Below, one piece after another: positions 1 to 8,300 of a DNA stretch of 13,249 nucleotides. The position numbers were made by a program, and so were the translations under genes. The notes under the pieces are model-generated. The model saw only the letters and a program-made list of their open reading frames with translations. It was not told the DNA's origin and did not search any database. Within the stretch, counting starts at the first letter, position 1; each line of letters begins with the position of its first letter. The DNA is from Bacteroidia bacterium (GTDB lineage: Bacteria > Bacteroidota > Bacteroidia > Cytophagales > Cyclobacteriaceae): the NCBI GenBank assembly GCA_012031955.1, contig JAAURZ010000013.1, positions 1 to 13,249 on the forward strand. Reading direction: 5' to 3'.

Positions 1-1
1 T

Positions 2-649
2 GCTGCCGCGCACGAGGTGGGTGCCTACGCGGCGCTCGACCTGGCCCATGCGGTGGGCAACGTGCCGCTGCAACTGCACAATCACGATGTGGACTTTGCC
101 GTATGGTGTACATACAAGTACCTCAACTCGGGCCCGGGTTCCATTGCCGGCGTGTTTGTACATGAGCGCCATCATACGCTCGTGCCTCGTTTTGCCGGGT
201 GGTGGGGCCACCACGAGGCCGAGCGGTTCGAAATGAAAAAAGGTTTTGTGCCGATGCCCGGTGTCGACGGATGGCAACTCTCCAACGTTCCGGTGCTGTC
301 GTGCGCGTCGCACCTCGCGTCGCTGGAGATTTTTCAGCAAGCTGGAATGAAGGCCATCCGCAAGAAAAGCGAGGCGCTAACCGGTTTCCTGTTTCATGCG
401 TTGCAGGAAATCGATCCGGATGAAAATACGATTTCTATTATTACACCGTCCGACCCGAAACAGCGGGGTTGCCAGCTCTCATTGCTGATGAAGCGCAACG
501 GTAAAAAAATATTCGACCGGCTGGCACGCGCCGGCGTCGTTGCCGACTGGCGTGAGCCGGGCGTCATTCGCGTGGCTCCCGCGCCATTGTACAACACGTT
601 TGAGGAAGTGTTTCGATTTGCTGAAATCCTAAAGAAAGCAATTGGCTGA
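2..649 (+). CDS. kynU: kynureninase, C-terminal part (5' end outside window)
   Basis: This is a PLP-dependent hydrolase that cleaves 3-hydroxykynurenine (or kynurenine) to 3-hydroxyanthranilate (or anthranilate) and alanine, in the cytoplasm. About 215 C-terminal residues are visible. The frame is open to the window edge, so the GTG at 17 is an internal codon and not a start. The diagnostic block is ALDLAHAVGNVPLQLH, followed by WCTYKYLNSGPGS; the Lys encoded at 116-118 is the expected PLP Schiff-base lysine. Other family-like stretches are FAGWWGHH and the C-terminal RAGVVADWREPGVIRVAP, where the small domain closes the active site. The stop TGA (647-649) overlaps the ATG of the next gene (TGATG), which points to one operon with translational coupling. 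The next gene supplies its substrate. No frame damage is seen in the visible part. The identification is secure from motifs; the missing N-terminal half lies left of the window. Confidence 0.95.
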   Translation, partial: AAAHEVGAYAALDLAHAVGNVPLQLHNHDVDFAVWCTYKYLNSGPGSIAGVFVHERHHTLVPRFAGWWGHHEAERFEMKKGFVPMPGVDGWQLSNVPVLSCASHLASLEIFQQAGMKAIRKKSEALTGFLFHALQEIDPDENTISIITPSDPKQRGCQLSLLMKRNGKKIFDRLARAGVVADWREPGVIRVAPAPLYNTFEEVFRFAEILKKAIG

Positions 650-1984
650 TGAGACCGGAACCCGAAACACATATCGCGGTAGTGGGGGCCGGCCTGGTTG
701 GTTGCCTTCTAAGCATTTACCTGCGGCGGCGCGGGTACCGCGTAAGCGTTTTTGAACGGAGGCCCGACATGCGGCGGAACGATGTGGATGCCGGTCGTTC
801 CATCAACCTGGCGTTGAGCACGCGCGGCATTCGCGCGTTGGAGGAAGTGGGCATGGGTGGCATCGTGGCTGAGGCCGTCATACCCATGCACGGCCGTATG
901 ATGCACGACGTGAAGGGCAACCTTACTTTTCAGCCCTATGGCACGTCGGGGCAGTACATCAACTCCATTTCGCGCGGCAGCCTCAACATCGACCTGATGA
1001 ACAGTGCCGAGTCGCAGGGAGCGGTATTTCACTTCGACCAGCGATGTGTAAAGGTGGACCTGGAACGTACCACTATTACGTTCGTGCAAATGGTAAACTA
1101 AGGGAACAAACCTTCGACCTCGTAATCGGGGCCGACGGCGCTTTCTCCGCCGTGCGGGGCGCCATGCAGATTACCGATCGTTTCAATTATTCGCAGTACT
1201 ACATCGAGCACGGCTATAAGGAACTGCACATACCGCCCGGTGTCATGGTGGCTTTGTGCTGGAGAAGAATGCGCTGCATATCTGGCCTCGCGAAAGCTAC
1301 ATGCTTATCGCGCTGCCAAACCTGGATGCAAGTTTCACCTGTACGTTGTTTTTCCCTTTTGAAGGCAAACCGTCGTTTGATGCATTGCGTACCGGCCGCG
1401 ATGTAGAGCAATTCTTTCAACGCACGTTTCCAGATGCGCTCTTGTTAATGCCGTCGCTTGGCCGCGACTTTCAGGCCAATCCTACGTCGTCGCTGGTCAC
1501 TGTAAAATGCTGCCCGTGGGTGCGACACCGCACGTTGCTCATCGGCGACGCTGCGCATGCCATTGTGCCGTTCTATGGGCAAGGTATGAATGCGGGTTTC
1601 GAGGATTGCCGCATACTGAACCGGTTGCTCGATGAGTTTGACGACAACTGGGATGAAGTACTGCCCGCTTTTGAAGAGGCAAGGAAGCCCGACGCCGACG
1701 CCATCGCAGACCTTGCGCTCGCCAACTTTGTGGAGATGCGCGACCTGGTGGCCGACGCCGATTTTCTGGTCAGAAAAAAGATCGAGGCAAAGCTCCACGA
1801 GCTTTACCCCGACCGTTGGATTCCTTTGTATTCAATGGTCACTTTCCACGACGAGATTTCCTATGCCGAAGCGCAATCAAACGGCTTGCGGCAACGACGC
1901 ATTATGGACGATGTGATGAAGCAGCCGGGGGTGATGGACAACTGGCCGTCTCTGGACTTTGCTTCAATCGTATCGCAGCTCTAG
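649..1984 (+). CDS. kmo: kynurenine 3-monooxygenase, broken by two frameshifts in this sequence
   Basis: FAD-dependent, NADPH-using aromatic hydroxylase that converts kynurenine to 3-hydroxykynurenine, the substrate of the upstream kynureninase. It is spread over three reading frames: 649 to about 1065-1090, then to about 1242, then to the stop TAG at 1982-1984. Visible motifs are the dinucleotide fold [11 protein letters not shown] near the N-terminus, [16 protein letters not shown], then (second frame) [14 protein letters not shown] and [15 protein letters not shown], then (third frame) [34 protein letters not shown] and the FAD-binding [20 protein letters not shown]. Each break moves the frame by -1, as expected if one base is missing. 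Adding two bases gives 446 codons, a normal length for the family (about 450 residues). At the second break frame 3 reads [16 protein letters not shown], directly following IPPG of frame 2. The start is fixed by the TGATG overlap with kynU. As given, the sequence cannot encode an intact enzyme; a sequencing error or a recent pseudogene are the options. Confidence 0.9.
1055..1090 (+). other. frameshift site 1 in kmo
   Basis: The 649 frame is homologous up to KVDLERT (codons at 1051-1071) and stops at 1099-1101. The frame with codons at positions divisible by three becomes homologous from about [14 protein letters not shown] (1080 onward). The change equals one missing base; the exact position cannot be fixed because this loop is variable in the family. 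Confidence 0.8.
1239..1246 (+). other. frameshift site 2 in kmo
   Basis: Codons up to GGT (1239-1241) read KELHIPPG. Codons from CAT (1244-1246) in the next frame read [16 protein letters not shown]. Only the two bases 1242-1243 lie between them, so a single base is missing within this short interval. Confidence 0.85.
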
Positions 1985-2802
1985 CGGAACACGCGCGGGC
2001 CGCATTTGCAATCGTACTTGAAGGCGTAGTCTTCCACGTTGTCCTGGTCATAGCTCAGGTCCTCCCAAACTATCTTAGTCACATTTCCACCCGCGTATGT
2101 ATTGGTATATGTTTGATCCTGAGGTTGCTCGTCGGTGAATTCATATTTTCCCGTAAGGGGATTGTTCGCAGAGAAACGACTCACATATGGGATGTCATAG
2201 TCGGCAACAGGAAAGAAAACGTACCGGCCGACGGGCCAGAACGCGGGGTTTCCTACCGCGGCCGCCAGCATTTTGAACGGATTGGGTTTGGAGTCAAAGC
2301 TGTCGGCTGTATACCTGAGAAAGCTTCCAGGGTTTAACGCGGTAACGTTGCCACCTTGGTACTGAAATTCGAGGCTATGTTCATACCCCACAGTCTCATC
2401 CGGATTGTATTCCTGAAAAATGACAGATTCCACCTCATTCGGAGTCACGTAGGAGATTATTTCTCCGTTTGTCAGTACACCATCGAAGTAATAGGATACG
2501 CGGGTGATACCACTGGGTCCGTGCTCGAAAGTATACACGGTTCTTGGGGTTACATCTCCAGGATGGTATATGTCGGACTTGTACAAATTGTTTCCCTCAT
2601 CATAGTAGAACAGGATTTTGCTGTCGTCCGACTGCAGTTTGGTAAGCCTGCCCGCGTTGTTGTAGGTGGCGTTGTACCATTCATCTTCCCAGTAGAATGA
2701 CTTGACGCGGCAATGCGTTTCACCGTCGCCGAAGTTGCATGACGAAATGGCCACGAGCGAAGCGAACATGACCACCGTGACTGTGAGTCGTAGTGTTTTC
2801 AT
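1981..2802 (-). CDS. lipoprotein of unknown function, paralog A (DUF4595/YD-like)
   Basis: Predicted 273-residue lipoprotein. The N-terminus MKTLRLTVTVVMFASLVAISSC has a short positive start, a hydrophobic stretch and a lipobox-like AISSC, so Cys22 should be the lipidated residue. The mature part carries YNNAGRLTKLQSDDSKILFY, YQGGNVTAL and YAGGNVTKIVWED, which resemble the YD/RHS-like beta-strand repeats seen in many Bacteroidota lipoproteins. There is also a KPNPFKMLAAAVGN segment followed by FSANNPLT, as in DUF4595-like proteins; this family link is from memory, not a search. The tail [17 protein letters not shown] is identical to that of the upstream paralog, and mature cysteines are HCR and the CKC pair. 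It is about 70 % identical to paralog B by hand alignment and lies 151 bp downstream of it on the same strand. Its stop (1981-1983) overlaps the kmo stop. The function is unknown; a surface or periplasmic structural or binding role is a guess. Confidence 0.9.
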   Translation of the reverse strand: MKTLRLTVTVVMFASLVAISSCNFGDGETHCRVKSFYWEDEWYNATYNNAGRLTKLQSDDSKILFYYDEGNNLYKSDIYHPGDVTPRTVYTFEHGPSGITRVSYYFDGVLTNGEIISYVTPNEVESVIFQEYNPDETVGYEHSLEFQYQGGNVTALNPGSFLRYTADSFDSKPNPFKMLAAAVGNPAFWPVGRYVFFPVADYDIPYVSRFSANNPLTGKYEFTDEQPQDQTYTNTYAGGNVTKIVWEDLSYDQDNVEDYAFKYDCKCGPRVFR

Positions 2803-2808
2803 AAACAG

Positions 2809-2823
2809 TGGATTAGAGGGTTA
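2809..2823 (-). repeat. 15-base leader repeat, copy before paralog A
   Basis: Identical to 3790-3804. The distance to the ATG is 6 bases here and 8 bases for the conserved ATG in the other copy. Confidence 0.7.
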
Positions 2824-2857
2824 ACATTATTTTGGCTATAGCATTTCTCTTTTCCTC

Positions 2858-2872
2858 TCCAAAATCTTTGGA
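2858..2872. repeat. perfect 6-3-6 inverted repeat upstream of paralog A
   Basis: The arms TCCAAA and TTTGGA are separated by ATC. It lies about 56 bases upstream of the start of paralog A on the - strand, a plausible place for an operator. With six-base arms it could also be chance. Confidence 0.35.
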
Positions 2873-2953
2873 CCGCAAAAAGGCGTTGTCCGAAACTTGC
2901 GAAAGAAGAATGCATTATTGGGCGAAGGCACGAATGAGTGCCCGGACTCAACG

Positions 2954-3781
2954 CTAGCGGAACACGCGTGGGCCGCACTTGCAATCGTATTTGAAGGCGT
3001 AATCTTCCGTGAGCACGTCGTCGAAGCCGGTGTCCTCCCATACGATTTTGGTTACGTTGCCACCTGAATAGGTGTTGGTGTACGTTTGTGGCTGAAAGAT
3101 GTCGCCACTGGGAATGGCATACTCGGCAGTCAAAGGGTTGTTGCCGGAGAACCTGCTTACATACGAAATGTCATAGTCTGCCACGGGGAAGAACGCATAC
3201 AATCCAACAGGCCAAAATACCGGATTGCCGACGGACGCCGCCAACATTTTAAATGGATTGGCTTTGTTGTCGAAGCTGTAGGCGGTGTATGTGTTGAAGC
3301 TTTCGTCAGGGTTTATCTTTGTTACGTTGCTGCCCGTGTACACGAACTTCAGTGGGTTTTCAAAACCTACTTCGCCTCCGTCGATAAACTCCTGGTAGAT
3401 CACCGAGTCCACCTGTGTAGGTGTCGCGTATACAATCACTTCGCGCTGTGTAAGCACACCTTCGAAGTGATAAGACACCTGCGTAATGCCATAAGGGCCG
3501 TGCTCAAATGTGTACACCTTTCTGGCCGTGGCCTCGCCAGGGAGATAAATATCCGACTTGTACAACTTGTTGTCTTCGTCGTAGTAGAACAGGATTTTAC
3601 TGTCGTCCGATTGCAGCTTGGTGAGCCTGCCGGTGCCGTTGTAAGAGGCGTTGTACCATTCATTTTCCCAGTAAAAGGACTTGACGCGACAATGGGTTTC
3701 GCCATCGCCAAAGTCGCACGATGAAATAGCCACGAGCGAAGCAAACATGGCCAACGTGAATAAAAGCCTTAGTGTTTTCAT
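2954..3781 (-). CDS. lipoprotein of unknown function, paralog B (DUF4595/YD-like)
   Basis: Predicted 275-residue lipoprotein and tandem paralog of the next gene downstream. The signal peptide MKTLRLLFTLAMFASLVAISSC ends in the same lipobox-like AISSC. I chose the Met at 3779-3781 because it aligns with the start of paralog A; an in-frame ATG two codons upstream (3785-3787) would add only Met-Ser. Shared blocks include GDGETHCRVKSFYWE, TKLQSDDSKILFYYDE, ANPFKMLAA, FFPVADYDI, YVSRFS and the identical tail [17 protein letters not shown]. Differences cluster in the middle (roughly residues 111-160) and just before the last YD-like repeat. The duplicated unit begins upstream of the start (shared 15-mer) and ends at the stop codon, so it looks like a clean one-gene tandem duplication followed by divergence. 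It may be cotranscribed with the lytic transglycosylase gene 89 bases upstream. The function is not recognised. Confidence 0.9.
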   Translation of the reverse strand: MKTLRLLFTLAMFASLVAISSCDFGDGETHCRVKSFYWENEWYNASYNGTGRLTKLQSDDSKILFYYDEDNKLYKSDIYLPGEATARKVYTFEHGPYGITQVSYHFEGVLTQREVIVYATPTQVDSVIYQEFIDGGEVGFENPLKFVYTGSNVTKINPDESFNTYTAYSFDNKANPFKMLAASVGNPVFWPVGLYAFFPVADYDISYVSRFSGNNPLTAEYAIPSGDIFQPQTYTNTYSGGNVTKIVWEDTGFDDVLTEDYAFKYDCKCGPRVFR

Positions 3782-3789
3782 AGACATGT

Positions 3790-3804
3790 TGGATTAGAGG
3801 GTTA
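3790..3804 (-). repeat. 15-base leader repeat, copy before paralog B
   Basis: On the - strand it reads TAACCCTCTAATCCA and lies just upstream of the ATG. The identical sequence is at 2809-2823 before paralog A. An A-rich stretch precedes it in both copies. It is part of the duplicated unit and probably the translation-initiation leader. Confidence 0.7.
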
Positions 3805-3850
3805 TTTTTTGGAGTACTGAACCTACCGCTATCCGGCCGCCTATTCAATC

Positions 3851-3879
3851 CCGGAATACGGTTATAAATTTTATTCCGG
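3851..3879. repeat. inverted repeat overlapping the mltF stop codon
   Basis: Perfect 8-base arms, CCGGAATA (3851-3858) and TATTCCGG (3872-3879), are separated by 13 bases. The arm on the right contains part of the transglycosylase stop codon (3871-3873 on the - strand). In the - strand transcript it would form a hairpin at the 3' end of that gene. No U-tract follows it, so it is more likely an mRNA-stabilising or attenuating element than a simple terminator. Confidence 0.5.
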
Positions 3880-5307
3880 ATAATGAAGCTGGTATTGGCG
3901 GTAACGCTCCATGATGTCGCGTACATAGTTGACCGGCTCCTCACATTTGCAATACCCCGCTTTTACCAGCGAGTCCTGGTAATATTGAGGTTCCGACTTG
4001 AGCATGAGGTATTTTTCGACGTTACCGTCCCACAGTGTCGGGTCGTGCTCATATTTTTTGGCAAGCTCCCGCGCGTCGATGATGTGCGACAGGCCCACGT
4101 TGTAGGACGCAAGTACAAATTTGAGTCGCTCGTCCTTGTTGTAGATGGTTTTCTCCCACAAGCCGTCCAGGTACTTCAGGTAGCGCGTGCCTGCGCGGAT
4201 GCTCTGACGTGGGTTGTTCAAATCCTCCGCGCCGAACTGTCGCGCCGTAGCGGGCATAAGTTGCATGAGACCTTGTGCGCCTGCCCACGACTCGTCGTCG
4301 GGATTGAAGCGCGACTCCTGGTAAATGACCGCGGCCAAAAGCCGCCAATCCCAGTTCAGCGTCTTAGCCCCTTCTTTGATGAGGTCGTCGTATGGCGAAA
4401 GCTTGGTGCCGCCAAGCGACGAGTAGTCGCTCTTCATCCTGATCAGCGACGTGCGCGGGCTCCGGAAATACCGGTTGTAAATGACCATGAAAGTCGGCTC
4501 CTTCTTAACCCGCACCAGCCAGTCGTTGACGAAGGCAAGCAGGTTGGGTGAATTCAATCTGACGCCCCAGGCAATTTGCTGCGGTACGCTGAGCACCGTG
4601 TTTACATCGAGGTTTGGGTAGTAAGCGGCGTTTACGCGGGCCATGGTATGATCTGAAACGGTATAATCGATCTCACCTAACGCCACCTTTCGGATCAGCG
4701 ATTCGCTTTCGGAATTGAGCGAATCCTCGATCACGTTGATGTCGCCGCCCAGTTCTTCCGACAAGTTGTGCAGCCGCAGCGCATAGCTTGTCCCTTCAAT
4801 CACGTGCACTTCTTTGTCGATGAGGTCTACCGGATTGCGTATGAGGCTGTCGTTTATTTGGTCGAGCGTCAGGCGTGGCCAGTTGTCGGGTTTGCGCTGT
4901 ACGAGCACCTGGTACGTGTTGAAATGGGGTTGCGTGAAGGCGATCAGCTTCTTGCGCGGCTTGTTAATGGTGAGCGGGAACGCGAGGATGTCGCCCTCGC
5001 CGCGATTGAGCTGCTCGATTGCGCGATCGACGCCCGAGGTCACTTTGATTTTCAGCGTGACACCAAGTTCTTTGCAAAGGCGCTGGAGCAATTCGTACTC
5101 GTAGCCCATGGGGTGGCCTTTGTAAATGAAGTAGCTGATTGAATTGTTGTCGACGAGCGCGTTGATGTAGCCTCTTTTCTTAATGCCGTCAAGGTCGATA
5201 CTTACTGTCGCCGGGGCGTCGTCATTCTTGCGGCTGGAATTGGTCTGGCAGGCTAGGCAGAGCAGCAGGAGTAAAGCCGCCGGAATACGCGAAGGATGGG
5301 CAGACAT
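3871..5307 (-). CDS. mltF: membrane-bound lytic murein transglycosylase F-like lipoprotein
   Basis: A 478-residue murein hydrolase that cleaves the MurNAc-GlcNAc bond non-hydrolytically, giving 1,6-anhydromuropeptides, probably anchored in the envelope. The start at 5307 gives a lipoprotein signal, MSAHPSRIPAALLLLLCLAC, with Cys20 as the lipid site; an upstream in-frame start at 5427 would add 40 residues, overlap the receptor gene and hide the signal. Residues about 35-285 form a periplasmic solute-binding domain (SBP_bac_3 type): GYINALVDNNSISYFIYKG, GYEYELLQRLCKELGV, GEGDILAFPLT, and a C-terminal VPQQIAWGVR. Residues about 305-420 are the SLT/GH23 domain: the catalytic Glu is E331 in VIYQESRFNP, followed by GAQGLMQLMPATARQFG, AGTRYLKYLDGL and LASYNVGLSHI. 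This two-domain order is that of MltF; substrate-binding domains in this family are thought to regulate activity by sensing muropeptides. The frame is intact. It lies 80 bases after the receptor gene, with a terminator between them, so it may have its own promoter. Confidence 0.92.
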   Translation of the reverse strand: MSAHPSRIPAALLLLLCLACQTNSSRKNDDAPATVSIDLDGIKKRGYINALVDNNSISYFIYKGHPMGYEYELLQRLCKELGVTLKIKVTSGVDRAIEQLNRGEGDILAFPLTINKPRKKLIAFTQPHFNTYQVLVQRKPDNWPRLTLDQINDSLIRNPVDLIDKEVHVIEGTSYALRLHNLSEELGGDINVIEDSLNSESESLIRKVALGEIDYTVSDHTMARVNAAYYPNLDVNTVLSVPQQIAWGVRLNSPNLLAFVNDWLVRVKKEPTFMVIYNRYFRSPRTSLIRMKSDYSSLGGTKLSPYDDLIKEGAKTLNWDWRLLAAVIYQESRFNPDDESWAGAQGLMQLMPATARQFGAEDLNNPRQSIRAGTRYLKYLDGLWEKTIYNKDERLKFVLASYNVGLSHIIDARELAKKYEHDPTLWDGNVEKYLMLKSEPQYYQDSLVKAGYCKCEEPVNYVRDIMERYRQYQLHYPE

Positions 5308-5334
5308 ATTTTTGAATCTACGCAAACTTCCCTG

Positions 5335-5364
5335 AAATGAAAAGAGGCCCCGAAGGGCCTCTCT
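5335..5364 (-). terminator. UUCG-tetraloop rho-independent terminator of the receptor gene
   Basis: A perfect 8-bp stem AGAGGCCC/GGGCCTCT (5343-5350 and 5355-5362) encloses a four-base loop. On the - strand the loop is TTCG closed by a C-G pair, the very stable cUUCGg type, and the stem is followed by TTTTCATTT. It lies 26 bases past the stop of the TonB-dependent receptor gene and before the transglycosylase gene. Confidence 0.85.
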
Positions 5365-5387
5365 ATAAAATTGGAATGAGCAGCTTG

Positions 5388-8300
5388 TTAGTTGAAGATA
5401 TAGCGGATGCCCACCTGACCTTGCCACAGGTCGCTGATGCCTGCGCTCTTACGATAGCTCTCGGTGAGTTTGGTGACTTCGCCTGTGTTGGATACACCCA
5501 GCACATTCAGTCGTTGGATCGGTCGGCCTGATGGATCAACACCCTGATTCCTGATGGGGCGATTTTGGTTGATAGACCAACCCACGCCCCATTTGTTGTT
5601 TAGCAAATTACCAACATTGATGATGTCGAAGCGAAGTTGCAGGGTATTGCGTTTTCCGCCGCCGGTGCTGATGAAGAATTCCTGAACAAAGCTGAAGTCA
5701 GCGCTGAATACCCATGGAAGTATCGCACCATTGCGTTCGGCGTACTCGCCCCGGTGCTCACTCAGGTAATCGTCCTGGTTGATGTAGGCATCCCAGTCTG
5801 CCGACTGCTCGGCCGCAGTGTAAGTAGCGGCAGGTCCGCCGCCATCGGGGTCATAGTCCTGGAAAGACATTTCAGAAGTATTCCTCGGAATGTAGATCAG
5901 ATCATTGATCTGACCATCGCCATTCATGTCAGTCGAGTAGATGTAGCTGGTGCGGCCCTGATTGCGACCTTCCCAAAAGAAACCTACTTGCGAGGCGAAG
6001 AATTTGCCATACTCCTTGCGGTAGGTGGCAGATACGATCACGCGATGTCGCTGATCACTGTTGGTGAATGACGCAGGAGGATTGTTCGGGTCGAATGAAA
6101 TCGGGTTTCCATTCCACGTGCCGGCCGCAATGGAACCCGGGTCGATTGTGTTCTTGGCTACTCCAAAGTTGTAGGCTGCAAGCGCGTTGAAACCTTTGGT
6201 GAAGGGCTTTTCGATCTTGAGCGAAATTGATTGTGAATAGCCTTTGTTACTGTTCGAAAGAACGATGGCGTTCACAGCATTTGCGTTCAGTTTTGGGTTC
6301 GTGGGAATATAACGGGGACGCAGATCCGGGCCGGATGCAAACGCTGTATCTGTAGGTGCGAGGTTTGCATTGAAATAGCCAATGCCGTTCACATCCTTAG
6401 AGTAGATGTACTCCAACGTACCGACGAGGCCAAGAGGCAATTTTTGGTCGATTGCAATGTTGGTTCTCCAGACTTGAGGAAACTTGAAATCAGGATCGGT
6501 CGCTGCAATTTCGTATGACGCAGGCAGGTTGGCCGTTGCCGGTATGTAGGCCGTCGGGTCGGGATTGAAAGGACGGCCGTTCGAGCCGATCACGGTACCT
6601 GCGGCAATGTTATCAAACTGGTCGAATCCTGTTAGTACACCATTGTTACCAATCTGGTTGGATATCCAAACAAATACAGGCCGTCCGGTAAAGAGGCCGG
6701 TACCGCCACGAATTTGCGTGGTCTGATCGCCCTTCACATCATAATTGAATCCGAGACGCGGAGAGAACAAAGGTTTTGCATCGGGGAGTTTCGCAGTGTT
6801 GATAGCGTAGTCTTCGCCATCTTGATCCACGTATGTCTGACCTTCAACCTGGGAATTCAGGAAGCCGGTGTCGGAAAATTTAGGCACGTCAACACGGACA
6901 CCCAGCGTCAGGTTCAGGCCTGCCATCGGGGAAATCTCATCCTGCACATAGGCACCGGCATAGAAAACCTTCGTGGGCTGCACGGGTTCGCTTCCGCTCA
7001 CCACGGACGGATTCACGTAGCGGAGCTGGAACCTGCGAAGGTCAACAGGCGAACTGGTGCGCGTGGGGTTGGCAATGAAATCGTCGGCGTCTGTATAAAA
7101 ATCAGCCAGACTATTATATACATACACACTCTGCGAACCAGGGAAGAACACGTTTTCGTACGAGAAGTGCTCGATGTTGAAGCCCGCGGTAATCGTATTG
7201 CGACCAGAGAAGATGGTCACGTTGTCTTGCAACTGAAACGTTTTGTAATTAAGCTGGTTGGCTGGTGTAAACGGTTCGAACCCGAAGGTTATGTAAGTCG
7301 ATCCCGCATTCTGAATTTCAACCAGCGGGAAGAAGTCGCCGCGCGAAGCGCGATCTTCGTTTTGAGACGTATATCCGATTATGAAGTTGTTGGCAATCTT
7401 ATTGCCGAAACGCGAGTTCACCTCGCCGATGATGGACTGGATTTTCTCCGTTTGTATGTAGTTGGAGTTTTGATAGTTGAGCGCGTTGGTGTTCGTGCGG
7501 CGGTTGCCAAAACCGAGCGAAGAACTGTTGCTGGTAAGTACGTCTGTTTCAGAATCCAGCCAGTTGTATTTGATGCTGACATTGTGATTCTGATTGATAT
7601 TGTAGTCCAGTTTGATCAGGAACTTGTCGCTGGTGGTTTCGTTGTTGTATCCCTCATAAGGACCGGTTGCGTAGTTAAAATTAGTAGCGAGGTAGTCGCT
7701 CAACTGGTCAAGATCCGAGCGAAGTACACGCGTTTTTGTGCCACCGACTGTTTCCGTACCATCGTTGGCAGTGTAGGCCGTAGCGGGTTCGGACCTTCTT
7801 TCGAATTCACCGTTCACAAAGAAGAACAGTTTGTTCTTGAGGATCGGGCCGCCCAGGCGGAAGCCATATTGCTTCACATCGAAGTCAGTAGTGTTCACCT
7901 CGGTGCCGTCGGCCTCGGAACCCACGAATTTCTCATTGCGCAGGTTGTAGAAAACAGAACCGCTGAATTCATTGGTGCCGCTCCGGGTGACGGCGTTTAC
8001 GCCGGCTCCCACAAATCCGGCCTGGCGCACGTCGTAGGGAGCAATCACCACCTGGATCTCTTCAATGGCGTCAAGACTGATGGGTGTTGAACCTGTGCGG
8101 CCGCCCGGCTGGTCAGAGAGTCCAAAGCTGTTGTTGAATATAGAACCGTCGATAGTGATGTTGTTGTAGCGCGAATCTTGCCCAACGAAGGAACGGCCAC
8201 TGGCCTGGGGCGTAAGGCGTGTAAAGTCGTTGATAGAGCGGCTGATGGTAGGCAGCGCGTTGATGGTCTCCCTGCGAATGTTAGTAGACGCACCGGTTCG

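Larger units (their letters stand above)
2803..2953. other. intergenic region between the two paralogous lipoprotein genes
   Basis: This 151-bp spacer contains a 15-base sequence directly before paralog A (2809-2823) that recurs before paralog B (3790-3804). It also holds a perfect 6-3-6 inverted repeat, TCCAAA-ATC-TTTGGA (2858-2872), and a small hairpin, GGCAC-N6-GTGCC (2927-2942), just past the stop of paralog B. No coding sequence and no clear TAnnTTTG promoter were found. Confidence 0.6.

Noticed and set aside
1816..2337. 173-codon + strand open frame across the kmo/lipoprotein junction
   Set aside because: Its first part is out of frame with conserved Kmo sequence and its second part is antisense to the lipoprotein gene.
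5308..5427. 40-residue N-terminal extension of the transglycosylase
   Set aside because: It overlaps the end of the receptor gene, spans the terminator hairpin, and would bury a clear lipoprotein signal that starts at 5307.
6714..8090. 458-codon open frame on the + strand inside the receptor gene
   Set aside because: It is fully antisense to conserved plug and barrel sequence, its product resembles no recognisable family, and it arises from the codon bias of the - strand gene.
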